Part shown: piece after piece, positions 36,711 through 48,733 of the stretch
Position numbering within the stretch: the stretch's first letter is position 1
How the letters are laid out: each line of letters begins with the position of its first letter
DNA from: Rallus limicola
Taxonomy: Eukaryota > Chordata > Aves > Gruiformes > Rallidae
DNA length: 64,000 nucleotides
Direction of reading: 5' to 3'
Assembly (NCBI GenBank): GCA_022605955.1
Contig: JAKCOZ010000007.1
Location: 10,235,501 to 10,299,500 of the forward strand
Notes under the pieces: model-generated
The model's database searches: none
Told to the model about the DNA's origin: nothing
Seen by the model: only the letters and a program-made list of their open reading frames with translations
Position numbers and translations under genes: made by a program

Positions 36711-39179
36711 CTCATTCTTCACTTACTAAACTTGACCCACTTTGTCTGCCTCACATTCACCCTTACGTTTCTCTCCCTGTGCTGCCCTGGGGAGCGACTG
36801 GGTGACAGGGTGGGGGGTTCCCTCAAGCTGCTGCATGCTATAGGCATCTGTTTAGAAAGCACTGCTATATGCTTGCTTTGTTCTTTTGGTCAGCTGTATC
36901 AGCTGCATGTTGACCTGTTTCATTTATTACCAGAACCAGGATGTGTCAACACTTGGCCTTTCCTGGTACAGCCACTTTATACCCTTACACACTTGCTCCA
37001 GTAGCCACCAGGACGGCACAGCCTGATTTCTGACACTATTTCACAAGTCATTTTCAGGCACAGGTAAGTTTTTCAACAGCAGCTGGAGTCAGGGCTAGAT
37101 CCTGGCTCCAACGTGTGTTCTCCAGATGAATGCCTCACAGGCTCCTCAAAGCCAAATTCCGAGGAGCTGTAATAAACTCATGGGGAGTTCTGAGCACACT
37201 GGTAGGAGCTTGAGAGAAATTAAATTGGTCGTTGTTTCAATGAACTTTTACCAACAAAACTTACCTCCACTTAAACTGTAGACAGCGAGGACTCAGGTCA
37301 TTGCAGTAGGAATACCCAATCCCCTCAGTTTAACTGCTGTTCACTTGGCTTTGTAACTATGGTCATGTTCCTCTGCTTTTCCTCATTCAGAAAAGTCATC
37401 TTCCATACGGGATGGGCAGCTTTTCTTACCTATGTGCCGGTTTTCTGCTGCTCTTGATACTCATCATGGCTGGTGATACAGCAGAGATGAGGTTCTGTAG
37501 TGAGACATCAATCAGCTCGAATAATCAGCACATCTGTTGACACTGACATAGCACAGATAGTGGGGATAACGCTTTTCTGAAGACAGCCTTAAGCGGGCAC
37601 ACTCAGGGGACATGCCCACGCTGGAAGGGACTGGCCCTATCCTGACAGCAACATTTAGGCTGAGGTGATCAGGCATTGCTTACAGAAGATGTGCGTAAGA
37701 ACTACTGGACACCTGACTACTGCCTATGGCTGGAGCATGATCTTCCCCACTGGTGCCTTTACTTCCCTAAGAGGTTCAAAGCAGGCAGAGAGTAGGCAGC
37801 TCTAAGATCTATAATGGATCCAAGAGGGTGACGTTTGGATCTAGACTTGCACACACAGAAGTGGACTCAGTTTTATGGCCTCTCTTTCACAGGATGAGAC
37901 TGAATTCCAGTCCCCTCTTAGAAGAAGAGGAAGTTAAAACTATAGTCGAATCTATGATTGTTTCAAAGATGAGATAAATAGACTCTGTACTTACAGGTGG
38001 AAGCAGCTTTGGAATAAACACCCCATTAGTTTGCTGGAATTTGGCACAGATAGAGCAGTTGAGGACTGAAAGCTAAGTATCCATATGAGCTTTTAGAGAA
38101 GGACATCAGAAGGCCCTAAATATTTCAGAGAAAAGAGCCAGAAGAGGATGTGTGTCCTGTAGAAGACATATTTGGATAACTATTAAAGTAGGCAGGAAGA
38201 GGAGCAGGAAAAAGAGACAGACCTTGAAGCCACAGACCTTGAAGGTCCTATGGTGACCCTCAACTTTCTTACTTCTCCCTCAAGAGAAGGAATAATTGGG
38301 GGACAGCAAAGAAGAGTCAGAGGGTAGAACACTTGACTACATCTCTTACTTCCTCTTCCTCTAGCCTCTTGTCCTTACCTGGATTTAGAAGGACAGCTTG
38401 AAAAAGGAGTGAGGCTGTCCAGTTGAGAAGCATCCCTGGCTGGCAAACAGCCTCTTAGGTAACCTGCTGGCTACTGCATAGCTGGCAGTTTGAGGCACAC
38501 TGCCATGCACAACAGGGCTGAGGGAACCTTGAGAACGGGGCATAGTTGTCAATCTGCATGCCAGAGCTTTTGTGTGGATGAAGACAACACAGTGACCCGG
38601 CACAAGGCACCTGCCTCATCCCTTCCTGGTATGAGAGAGACAGAAGCTGTAGGTATTTGAACGTGGAAGAGAGGAAAAAGACACTCGGGTCCTATCGGGC
38701 TTTTCAGTGCCTGGTGAGACAGCCACACATCTGTGGTGGAGACAGGCTATGGGCTTTCAGAAGCGCAGTGAGATGATGTTGGGAGAAAATGCATCTCTCG
38801 AGTGATAGGTACCAACTAATAAGAATTTGCAACAACATTTTAATGTACAAGAGTAAGTGCCTTTAAAAAGACATCCCATAGATTTTTAAGAATAAATGTA
38901 GGCTGGCAAAATGGTGTCGCCTCCAGCCAACTGAGAATGACAAATGCCAGCTGCCACGGTTTATGGACCACCCGCTTCTGCTCTTCTTGAGGAAACTCTT
39001 CCTTAGAGCAACGCTCCGGCTGGATCAGCGACTGGAGTTACTCAGCAGTTCTGAGAAATGAGGCTTGGGTGTCTGCATGAACTGGGCTGGAAGGCCCTTT
39101 CTCCTGTTTAGAGACCGTAACATTTACAGCTTGAGTTGCTATGTCAATTGAAAGGTGATAATGTTTCACAATCATGTAT
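36711..39179. other. Intergenic, just downstream of NOL4
   Basis: No gene or repeat was recognised. It begins after the inverted LTR and ends at the inferred NOL4 cleavage site. A good donor (CACAG/GTAAGT) at 37062 on the plus strand has no matching acceptor and open frame that I can support. Confidence 0.55.
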
Positions 39180-40969
39180 TTAAACACAGAAATCTGTTTA
39201 TTTACCCAAACAAAACAGAGGAAATGATTCCAGCCCTCAAGTTTTGAATTCTCGTTTAAATATGTGAACATCGGTCCCCAACTTAGAGATGTTTGTGTAT
39301 CTATGTACCTCCAAAATACTCATATTTCATAGGCTTTTTTCACATTAATATTCACCAACAGTATCACAAAAGTTCTTTTTCTTTTACATAACTGTAAGCA
39401 ACAGTAATTCTAGAAACACTAGAGAAAAAAAAAAGCATAGCAATGTCCACAGTTACAAGAAAAAGTGCACATTACTTGGTCACAATCACAGTCATTACTT
39501 GGAAAACTATATGTAACAAGTAGATATAAAATATCACCGATGCCTTAAACTCATTGTCAAAACCGGAATTACATAAAATTTTGTACATGAAATAAGGCAA
39601 ATTTAGGAATGCACAAGAAACTTGTTATCCAAACAGAAGCTAAACAACAGAACAGATAGTACAGTAAGCATAAACTAAAGTACTTCTTTCTAGATACTTA
39701 AAAATAAGCCTGCTGTAGTGCACAAAGAAAACACCATTAATGTGTAATCGATATTATAAAATAAGAAATAGAGGGGTTGGGAAGAGTGGGGAAGGGGAGA
39801 GAAGAGTTTTATTATACTTGCAGCTGCATCCATTTACAGTTTTGTACAGGTTTTTAGCTAGGCCTGGGAATTATACAAATCATACCAGAAGTGTCAGTGA
39901 CCTTCCTCCGTAAGAATTTTGTTTAAATTAAGGAAAAAAAATAAATACACACAAGAGTGCAAATTTTCAGATTGTCACTTGCAACCTCTTAACATTCATC
40001 ATCTACATCCAATCACACCTAGAGGGACTTGCACAGGACAGCAGCAGTGATCATGGAGTTAGATGAGCTCGCTGTAAGAAATCAATTTTCTTTTTTTTTT
40101 CTTCTTTTTCTTAGTGATATGTCTTTTTTAAAAAACCCTCAACTCTTTATTAATTGCTAATAAAGCTGCAATATATTACAGAATGGAGTTGAGAATGGTA
40201 TGAATGCAGGAAATGCATGCTTCCTTTGGAAGGTATTCCATAGATGACAATTTACAGTACACGGGGGAAGAATTATCCAGCATCAAGAGTTACTCGTTGT
40301 AGAAAGAATATGAAGTCGGGGAGAAGGGCACAGTCAGGGGTTCAAGAGAGGAAGGGGTTGGGGGGACTTACAATAGCTCCTCAAAACATTTTCAGGACCA
40401 GTGTAAAAGTTTACCAAAGTAAAAATGAAAAAAGTCTTGAATGAAAACAAAAATCTTTTTGTTTTGTTTTTTATAAAAATTACATTTTTTTAAAATACAA
40501 GATCCTTTTAATTGCAATTGTGCCCTGTAGCAACAGGACATTTGGCAACGCTTTGCCATATACTGCAGCTTTAAGTCCAATGAGTCAGTATCACATTCCA
40601 CTAATATTGCACTTGGATCTTGAACCTTTTTAGTTTTTTTTAGTTTTTTTTTTAAAACCATCACAGCATCTTCTGTTTCCTCCACTTGTTAGAAGGAGTT
40701 AATTTCTAGCCACTTTTTCGATATTTATGCTGACACACTAAAACAAAAGCAATAGGCTGGACACAGCAAAGTACCTCGGAAATACCAGAGGTCGAAGTTC
40801 ACTTGAAGCACCTTAACACATCACTTTATGGATCAAGAACAGTGTGGCATTATGGTAATTAACTCTCCTAAAAAGACTGTGCGGTAACTGAAGTGTGTGC
40901 TCTGGGAAATCAAAATGTCATTAGTGGAAACTCTGAGATAAGACCAGGCCAGTGTGAAGGTCACATGAC
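39180..40969 (-). other. NOL4: NOL4 3' untranslated region
   Basis: The sequence directly follows the NOL4 stop codon in the transcript sense (minus strand). It is AT-rich with A- and T-runs and lacks any interspersed repeat over 1.8 kb, unlike both flanks, which fits a maintained long 3' UTR. The distal end is set by AATAAA at 39202-39197 with a TGTGTTT element a few bases on. Upstream AATAAA hexamers at 39813-39808 and 40151-40146 could give shorter forms. A 97-codon Lys-rich open frame (40685-40392) lies inside it. The extent is inference and needs transcript data. Confidence 0.7.
39197..39202 (-). terminator. NOL4: Probable distal poly(A) signal of NOL4
   Basis: A canonical AATAAA on the minus strand in the context GTAAATAAACAGATTTC, with a T/GT-rich stretch (CTGTGTTT) 8-15 bases later. 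It is about 1.77 kb after the stop. Two more proximal AATAAA hexamers exist, so usage is uncertain. Confidence 0.55.
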
Positions 40970-41163
40970 TCAGTTCTGCTGCAAAATAAGGTTTTCCAGT
41001 TCGTCTGCAGAACGCAGTAAAAACGCGGCTGATTCTCGATACCCTGCCACAAGCTGCCTCACTGCATTTATTTCAGTCGGGCTCAGCTGGGGTCTAGAGC
41101 TTGAACTACTGGAGGATCCAGAGCTGGTTGCTAACTGCCTCTTCATACTGAGATCTGTTGGAC
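40970..41163 (-). CDS. NOL4: NOL4, last coding exon (C-terminus and stop)
   Basis: NOL4 (nucleolar protein 4) is a mainly neural and testis protein of poorly known molecular role; its paralogue is NOL4L. This exon begins after TTTCTGCAG (AG at 41165-41164). It supplies GT to complete a Gly codon, then 63 residues and TGA at 40972-40970. The first residues are P-T-D-L-S, a PxDLS motif of the kind bound by the corepressor CtBP. A Ser-rich linker with seven consecutive Ser follows, then the conserved tail [20 protein letters not shown]...LENLILQQN, which is how I recognise the family. The Ser codons are mixed, so this is not a slippage repeat. The split Gly joins in phase with the exon at 52845. 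NOL4 is preferred over NOL4L because of the ENLILQQN ending and SPTE, as I remember the two families. Confidence 0.93.
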
Positions 41164-42179
41164 CTGCAGAAAGCAAAGGAAAAGGAAAGAAGCTTCAGAT
41201 CCAGAGACGTTTCACAGGCTGGTAGCTACAAACACAGAGTAACGAAATCTGCTCTCAGCTGAGTGCCAGTGAGAAGCAGCAGAAACAAGCAGTAGCTCTT
41301 CAGTTACCCGTTTTACCTGACAGGAATCACAGCAATTCATATTTATATATGGCAGACACCCTTTAAGTTCTACTTACACAATGCGAGGGGCAAGACCACT
41401 GCCAGCAGAAAATTAACCCCTGGGGAGGTATCCCAACAGCGTAAGCCCCTTGCAACCCAACACTGCCCTGGGAACTGATGCTGGTGAGCAGGCAGAAGGT
41501 TCATCTCCTGAGCCTCCCCCAGCTCCAGCTGCCATCGTAGTCCTCACGGCAATCTGCACACTTGCAGTTTTCATCACTGAATACCAAACTTAGCTCTCTA
41601 GATATCTATTTTCACATTTTATGCCTCAATCGGCATACAGCCAGGTCGCGAATCCCTTACAGACGTAGATAAATGGTCATTCCCTGATCTCTTACATAAA
41701 GAGCTGGCCATGGATGAGATTAGGCTGGTGACAATCTGGCGGCTACGCTGAGGAGTGCACTATCACCCATGGGGGCTGCACGCAGCTGGCGCCATATTGC
41801 GAGGGTCTCGTAAGGCCTGTACATGGCCCAGACAACCTGTAGCGCTCACTACCTTGCACTGGAGGCTTACTCCAACGCGACCAGCGCTTTTCATCACAGA
41901 ATATTCTCCAGACCAGACACACTGCATGCAGAAGACAGCACTCCTGGGGGCAGGCTGCACGTTACTGCAGTCAGCACAACCATCTGCCATTATGAAGTTT
42001 GGCTTTGATGGAATTTCCCTGGCTGGTTGACCGCAGCCCTTAGTCAGCTAAGACGTATGGTGCTTTAATGAGCTGTCTGCATTTTCCACTCAATGCAATC
42101 CATTTCTTCTTCTTGGAGTGTAGTTTTGGACGGGAAGAATTTGGTGTAGGGTTTTTTAAACACAGAAGGATACAGATGG

Positions 42180-42213
42180 CAAGGATACCTATCAAGCAAG
42201 GATACCTATCAAG
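42180..42213. repeat. Perfect 17-bp tandem duplication
   Basis: CAAGGATACCTATCAAG occurs twice head to tail without a mismatch. Confidence 0.93.
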
Positions 42214-42607
42214 CAGTTTGTTATGTGTAAATCGGCAAAAATACGGTTCATTCATTTTGAGAGTGTAGTGAATCTATACTTCTGGCAAGCAGAAGATCAG
42301 CCCAGACTGATCTTAATCTGACTACTTTCCTGGAAATTAGGATCAAGTTATGCAAATGTATCTCGTTTTCCTGTGAGAAAAAAATGATACTGTTCAACAT
42401 CATCTAGACAAGGTAGGTCAATGCCAAGGCTTTCTCAGCATTGGTTCACTGGATGGGCTTTGCTTCCTAGAAACACTGGAATAACTTTAAACTTTAGTAT
42501 ATTCAACTGCAAAATATAGAACACACCAATTCATACTCTAGAAGTTCTCCTAAATAATACCATAAGAATCACAAGATTCAAAATCAGACTCCCTGCACAA
42601 CTACAAG

Positions 42608-42950
42608 CTGAGCAGTGAATGGATTGAGAGCAGCCTGAGGAGGACTTGGGGGTGTTGACTGAAAAGCAGCACAACATGAGCTGGCAGTTTGTGCTTTTAG
42701 CCCAGAAAGCCAGCTGTATCCTGGGCTGCATCAAAATCAGTGTCACCAGCAGGTGAGGGTGCTCTGCTCTCCTGAGACCCCACTTGGAGTACTGCCTCCA
42801 GCTCTGGGGTCCACAGTACAAGAAAGACAAGCAGCTGTTAAAGCGAGTCCAGAGCAGGCCCACAAAGATGATCAGAGGCCTGGAGCACCTCTACTGTGAA
42901 GACAGGCTGAGAGAATCCGGTTTGTTCAGCCTGGGGAAGAGAAGGTCTTA
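42608..42950 (+). mobile_element. CR1 LINE, pol 3' part (first half of a split copy)
   Basis: CR1 sequence from GTGAATGGATTGAGAGCAGC through the C-terminal RT tail ([20 protein letters not shown] readable) to GGGGAAGAGAAGGTCTTA, where similarity stops. It is antisense to NOL4. The expected continuation resumes only at 43791, after about 840 unrelated bases. Confidence 0.88.
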
Positions 42951-43790
42951 TACAAATATTGTGGATGGAGATCTGCAAGGTTGGTGTGAGAAGCAACCAA
43001 AGGAGGAAGTCTTTGGGCAGCAAGATGTCCCTGTTTTCACTAGACTGCAGAATAAACAGATGGACAGTTTCTATACAGAGTTTTTAAGGTGATGGTGCCC
43101 AAAGTTAGACCTTTCAGTTCATTAACCATGAAACAAATAATAAAGTTGATACCCTAAATATGCTAATGAGCTAGAAGGAGTACATGCTAAACATATATGA
43201 CTACAGTACTCAATTCCATACCCAAATCATGTTAAGCATCACCCCTGGGAGGGAACAGTTAGGATTGAGGCATAAAAGATATTGAGGAAGTTACCTCTCA
43301 GAGGAGAGAGAAGAAACTAAAGACCCCAAAGAGGCAGTCAATGGGCTGTGCTCCTTCTCCTCCACCCAAGACAGGGACAACTTTTTAGTAAGCAGTTGTG
43401 ATTTCACCTTTTTGGTGAGAATATTCAGGATAGTATTTTGCCAGCATTATAATTATAGTCATACATGAGCACTATGGAAGTTAGTGCATTCATCAACAGC
43501 AATTTGAACTCTGCATCTGTCACTTTCATAAACTTTCTATTAGTTTCAACTTTGCAAAACTGTCTCAGTGGAAGTCCTTTGAGGGATGTGACAGGCAAAC
43601 ACTGACTCTGGTAAGTCGTCATAGATATAATCCTTTACACATAAACTGTTGACCAAGTCTGGGACTAAGACTGGACCTAACCAACACCTAGACTCCTCTC
43701 TGAGAAGGATTTTGGAAAGCAAGGGGGTCCTTTTTGCACCTCATGACTCAATGGGAGGGCCTCCCTCAGCCACATATCAGACTCTTACAC

Positions 43791-43948
43791 CAGAGAAGCT
43801 GTGGTTGCCCCCTCCCTGTTCAAGGCCAAGTGGGATGGGGCTTTGGGCAGCCTGGTCTAGTGAAGGGTATCCCTGCCCATGGCAGGGGGTTGGAACTAGA
43901 TCGTCTTTGAGGTCTCTTCCTACCCAAACAATTTTGTGCTTCTATGAT
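43791..43948 (+). mobile_element. CR1 LINE, 3' end (second half of a split copy)
   Basis: It resumes CR1 at CCAGAGAAGCTGTGGTTGCC, then GGGATGGGGCTTTGGGCAGC, GGTTGGAACTAGATCGTCTT and the degraded tail TTTTGTG CTTCTATGAT. Orientation and subfamily match the fragment ending at 42950. A middle segment of about 150-200 bp of CR1 is missing. Confidence 0.88.
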
Positions 43949-44967
43949 CTTAAGCACTAACATAAAGAGATACACTGATTTCCAGAAGCTGAAGGTTTGA
44001 AGATCGCCGTGTCCTCACACTCAGTGAAGTTAATGAAAAATCTCCCCTTGAGTTAATGAAAACAGAGCTGGGGCTATGAAAAGGAACTACTCAAATAGAT
44101 AGGGCCTATTAGATCTTCTGTGCTCCTATGCAACCAGCATGAACAGCACTTAGCTTTACAACTGTATTATCCAGTTTTACACCAGTGTAAGCGAACTGAC
44201 TTTTAAATGACTTCCAGTGTCCAAAGCATAAATAACAGGACAATTAGCTCAGTGAATTTGTTTCAGTGTGACTACGCACTGCAGGGAAACGATCACAGTG
44301 TGAAGAAGCTCAGAGGACATTCCTAAGTAAAATCTTAACCCAGCACAGAGAAGAAGGGTATACAAATCATAAAGCCAGCTGGACTGAATGGTTGTAAGAA
44401 GCCATTAAAGACTTCTATATTTATTGAGGTGGTAGTGAAAAAAGCTACCACTGACATATTGAGGGCATTGTGCTCCATATGAACCTCCTTTAACTTTTAT
44501 GTTCTTTCCTTGACTCTCATTCATGGCACGGCCAAACCCCCCACACAATATATGGCAGAACAGAGCTCCGGCTGCACAGTGCTGTTTTCCAAAACAAAAC
44601 TGATGGGATTTCTCATTTCATTTCCAGGTTTTTAAGTGACTGAATAAGATATTAAGTTTATTTCACTCATAAGTAGAAAACACGGGGAAATATGCTTGCT
44701 TAAATCCCTCTGATTTTCTTTACAAAAAGGGATATAAAAAGTAAAAGCACTGCTCTGAAGGAAAACCTCAGAGAAGACCAGATTCCCAGTATGCATAAAT
44801 CAGCAGAACTCCTCACAAGGCTGTATAGTCACAGTGATTACACAGACTGAAGCTCTGCCCTGTATTCCCAGCTGTCCTGATCAGGTATCGCGAGGAAAGG
44901 TTTTTAACTCTTCAGAATATTCATCTTTGAAGCCCAGAAGGTACTGGAAATTAAGTTTTGTGCAAAA

Positions 44968-45107
44968 ACACAGAATCACAAGGTTGGGTAAGACTTTAAG
45001 ATCAGCAAGTCCAACCGTTCCTGTCCTATGTTAAACCATATCCTTAAGTACCTCATCTACCCATCTTTTAAACACATCCAGGGATTCGACCCCCTCCCTG
45101 GGCAGCA
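44968..45107 (-). mobile_element. CR1 LINE, 3'-end fragment
   Basis: Inverted CR1 end on the plus strand: CACAGAATCACAAGGTTGGG, AGCAAGTCCAACCGTTCCTG, 'AAACACATCCAGGGATTCGA' and CCTCCCTGGGCAGC. It is the same subfamily as 25885-25982, extended by about 40 bp, and lies in the NOL4 sense orientation. Confidence 0.92.
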
Positions 45108-45895
45108 CAAGAAGCCGCCAGGACCCAGAGTTCTTCTTGGTCTGGGAGACTTTTGTTGTATACAGAGATGTTGTATACAAAGGAAATAAGAAATCTCAGA
45201 TTTTAACTTACCCCAACTGCTTTTTAATATGTATTTCTACACAGTAGGAAAATGGGATTTTCCTTCACTTCCAAACACCTGCCTTGTACTTAACAAGTAA
45301 CAGCTCTATCCTCCTTCCCCTCAAAGAAAAAAAGCAGTGAAATTCAGACACACGTGACAGCGTTCATGGCTGTGAGCTCAGGACAGAGTACACCCGTGTC
45401 TTTCAAGGAAGAAAAGCTGCATGTGTGGGCAGAGAGCTGGACAGAAAGGGAACAAGGCACGCTGGATATGGGGATAAGGATTTTAGTGCTCTTAATTATG
45501 TGACCCCATCCCTCACCTCCAAAGCTTGCCTATGACAGCCCAAGCTTTATATCTGGGACAATACTTCCCTCAGAAACCACCTCCAGGATCCATTAAGAGC
45601 TTTTAATAGCTATGATAGACACTCACTGGCAGTATTACTGATTCTTAAAGGTTGCTACATGCTAAAAATGCTATAACACAGGAGATTCCTACCTGGATAT
45701 TCAGAAAATAAGTAATAAATGCATCTTATTTTTATAAGGTAGATTTTTCCTGTGTAAGTTCATGCAAATCATCTATTGAAACACAGGAACCTGTATCTTA
45801 CCAATAAATGTCCACCACTTTAACCAGTAAAATGCATCACAAACATTCTGAAGGCTTAAAATAGCTGGTTACGGTAGACACTTCATGTACCTCTA

Positions 45896-45960
45896 CAGAA
45901 TCGTAGAGGCATAAAGTCCTTTTGGCTGGAAAAAAAGCTTGAAGATCATCAAGTCCAACC
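45896..45960 (-). mobile_element. CR1 LINE, short 3' remnant
   Basis: ACAGAATCGTAGAGGCATAA, then TTTTGGCTGGAAAAAAAGCT and AGATCATCAAGTCCAACCAG: about 65 bp of a diverged inverted CR1 3' end. Confidence 0.82.
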
Positions 45961-48733
45961 AGATGACATCACTACAGATGACTAAACTTGGAGAAAGCTG
46001 AACAGCTTTGCCACCATTTCTTTGAAGAACTGTCTTTACTTTAAATAGAATTATTTCCTTACTGCACTCAGCCTTATTTATTAAGCTGCCAGTCTTCACA
46101 GGGACAAAGAAGTGTATCCTTATACACAGGGAAATCTGAATATTTTTGCAATTTATTTTGCAGTGTCACATTCCTCCAAGGTGAAACCACACATTTTAGC
46201 ATTTGCTTCCTATCCTAGAGTATTCTGGAGCAATTAAAAAATCTTGACTGAAAATATTATCATGTTTCACAATGTCTGTGACAAAGATTAAGCATTTACT
46301 GCAGAGGGAAGATACCTATTTTTATTTATTTACTTCTCTTAGTGCGTACTATTATAACTCATGATTGTCACCTCCCATGTTTTTATAACAACACAACATT
46401 CTCTTAAGCAGTGGTTATGCAAATTGCTGAGCCAGATCCTTTCTTTTATAGTCTTTCAGAAGTCCAAGGTATTGTTCCTCTGCCTCTTGCCAAAGCCATC
46501 TGATGGACACTTTAACATGGGAACATTTTCAATTTATCACCTCAGACCAGTTGCATAGCTCCAATTTCCCCTGTGAGGTGAAATGATTCTTGCTGGAACA
46601 ACATCAAGTTGGATATGAGAACTCTGAAAACCCACTCTTCATGTGCTAGACAATCATTTATCAAATTAGCTGCTGGGAATATTAAATGCACTGAGGGACA
46701 AATGGCTTTTCTGTAAATTGCAAGACTTAAATAGAGCTAGTTATTGCCTCATGCACCAGTCATTAGCAACATAATTTATATCAGATTCTAAAATATGGGT
46801 CAGATGTAGATGTGCTGTTACTGATTGCTCAGACACTATCAACTGCCTCAGCAAAAATCCCTTAAGAATTTGTACACTGTCACTGGGTAGCCACCAATCT
46901 TGTAATTAACAACTGCTGAAATAATAATGAATGTGTCAATGACTCTCAAAATAGTTATCACTACTGCAAATAATAATTTAGAATAAAAAAATTAAAAAGC
47001 TATATATGTGTTTAAGTATCTCTGCTTGTACATTTTCATTAACAGTTCAGCAATCTTTTCATCAGCAAATATGTAAAAAGCAGTGACATTTATTTATAGG
47101 AAAATACATTTGCCCATGCTTTGAAATCTCTCTTGTGTATCATTTCTAATGCAGTTATTCTCCTTTCCCTTCCCCACTCCCTGTTCCCCCAGTGCCTTTA
47201 GAAGTGTGTACTGGATTCTCACGCACTCCAATAAAACTAAATAGAAACAACTACCACAATATCCCACTCTTCCCAAATCAGATGTATTATTATTGCAAGA
47301 ACATTTTATTGGGATATTATGCATCTGCCCATGTTTCTTTTCCTCCTCCCTTCAAACAGAGAGCAGATGTGCCTGAACTATTGCTTCGAGTGCCGGGGAT
47401 CTCAGATCAAGGAAAAAAGGACTAATGAATTGGACCTTTTAAGATTCTTTCTCCCTTTCCTCTGGGAAACATACCTTCAGCTGGTTTAGATAGAAGAAAA
47501 AACTTCTGTTCTGCCTCAGGAAAGAGATGTGAAAACACAGAAATGCTTACAGCCACTGAACCCCATGCATTTCCAACAATCAGCAAACACACTGGGGTCT
47601 GTGACTGAAGGAGGTCCACCAGTGATGTTTCCTGTCCACTGTAGGAGATTAATTCTGTCGCATACACCTGTCTTGCCTTAAAGGCTGTCTCCTGAGCTTT
47701 GTGCAAAGGGAGAAAAGTAGGATACAGCCCAATATATACACAGACATTCCATCTCCATTCCTATGGTGGGGGCAGACTAGTACTTGTACATGCCATGTAT
47801 CCAATAATTTGAAAAGTGGGAGGAAAGGAGAAGAGGAATGTGGGGATGATCTTCAGCCAACATTTCCCAGAGAGAAATTCCCACCTTTGCTACAATGTAG
47901 TTTAAACCATTTCACTTCTCCCAGGTTTGCCTTTTTTAAATAGGACCAAATACACCCTCCCAGGTTCCTAATTATGACTCTTGTTCTGTGCCTCTTCATG
48001 TCCCAGGCTCCAGCTGTGTTAGGAACAAGCTGTTTTGTCTTTCCTTTCTCTCTCTGTTTTGATGTCATCAGGGTAACACTGAGAACACAGAAGACTGTGC
48101 AAGAGTAGAGGTATAAAAAAGAGCTGGAGAGAGCAACCACAAGGAAAATCCCACTCAGTTCCTGTATCACAGCCAGCCATGCTGTGGGAAACCCAGTCAG
48201 CACTTTAAAAATCAGCTGCATACTGGATAGTCTCAGCTGGACTTTTTTTCTTTTTCCTAGTTCATTGCCAAAAAGCCTCTACTGGTCATGCAAATGCTGA
48301 GATCTTACAGGAGGTTACAACTTCACCAAACTCAGGGTGCAGAAATGAGGCTCCCTCCTTACTGTTTTGCTACATGCAAAAGTGGACAAGAGTGCTTGGC
48401 TCCCAGCTCCAGGTCAGCACAGCCATGCTAATCGCTTGGTCTCAGCAATGTCAGGTCTGGGAGCTTCCCCCAGCTACTCTTACATCTTCACCAGGGTTGC
48501 ACCACCTGGAGGACCAGGAGGCAGAAGGATCAGGAAGGCTGAGTGAGAGCGCAGCCTTTCTGGGCCTCTGGAGGGGAGCAACAGAGAGGGGTGGGTGGTC
48601 TGGTGGGAGCCTGGTAGCTGCTGGCTGGACCATGGGGCCTCTGGTCATGGTCAGCAGGCACAACTGTAGGAGAGGAGGCTGAAAGAGATTTGCTTTTGGG
48701 GTGAGCGGGTTCAGATTTGGTGGGAGGACTCAC

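Larger units (their letters stand above)
41164..48733 (-). other. NOL4: NOL4 intron (distal part)
   Basis: Intronic sequence between the last exon and the candidate cassette exon. It holds a split CR1 (42.6/43.8 kb), two short inverted CR1 fragments, a 17-bp tandem duplication and an AT-rich stretch (46650-46990) with many ATTA motifs that may be a conserved element. A 122-codon frame at 48221-47853 with a hydrophobic N-terminus lies in the gene's sense but shows no family. Confidence 0.7.

Noticed and set aside
36280..36729. 149-codon open frame on the plus strand
   Set aside because: It overlaps the inverted LTR fragment (36.5-36.7 kb) and shows no family, so it is best explained as chance.
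1..39000. Coding exons of ASXL3, the usual neighbour downstream of NOL4
   Set aside because: The large final ASXL3 exon would give a long open frame. None is present, so the gene must lie beyond the left edge.
47853..48221. 122-codon frame with a hydrophobic N-terminal segment
   Set aside because: The hydrophobic stretch comes from T-rich sequence. There is no promoter, splice or family support.
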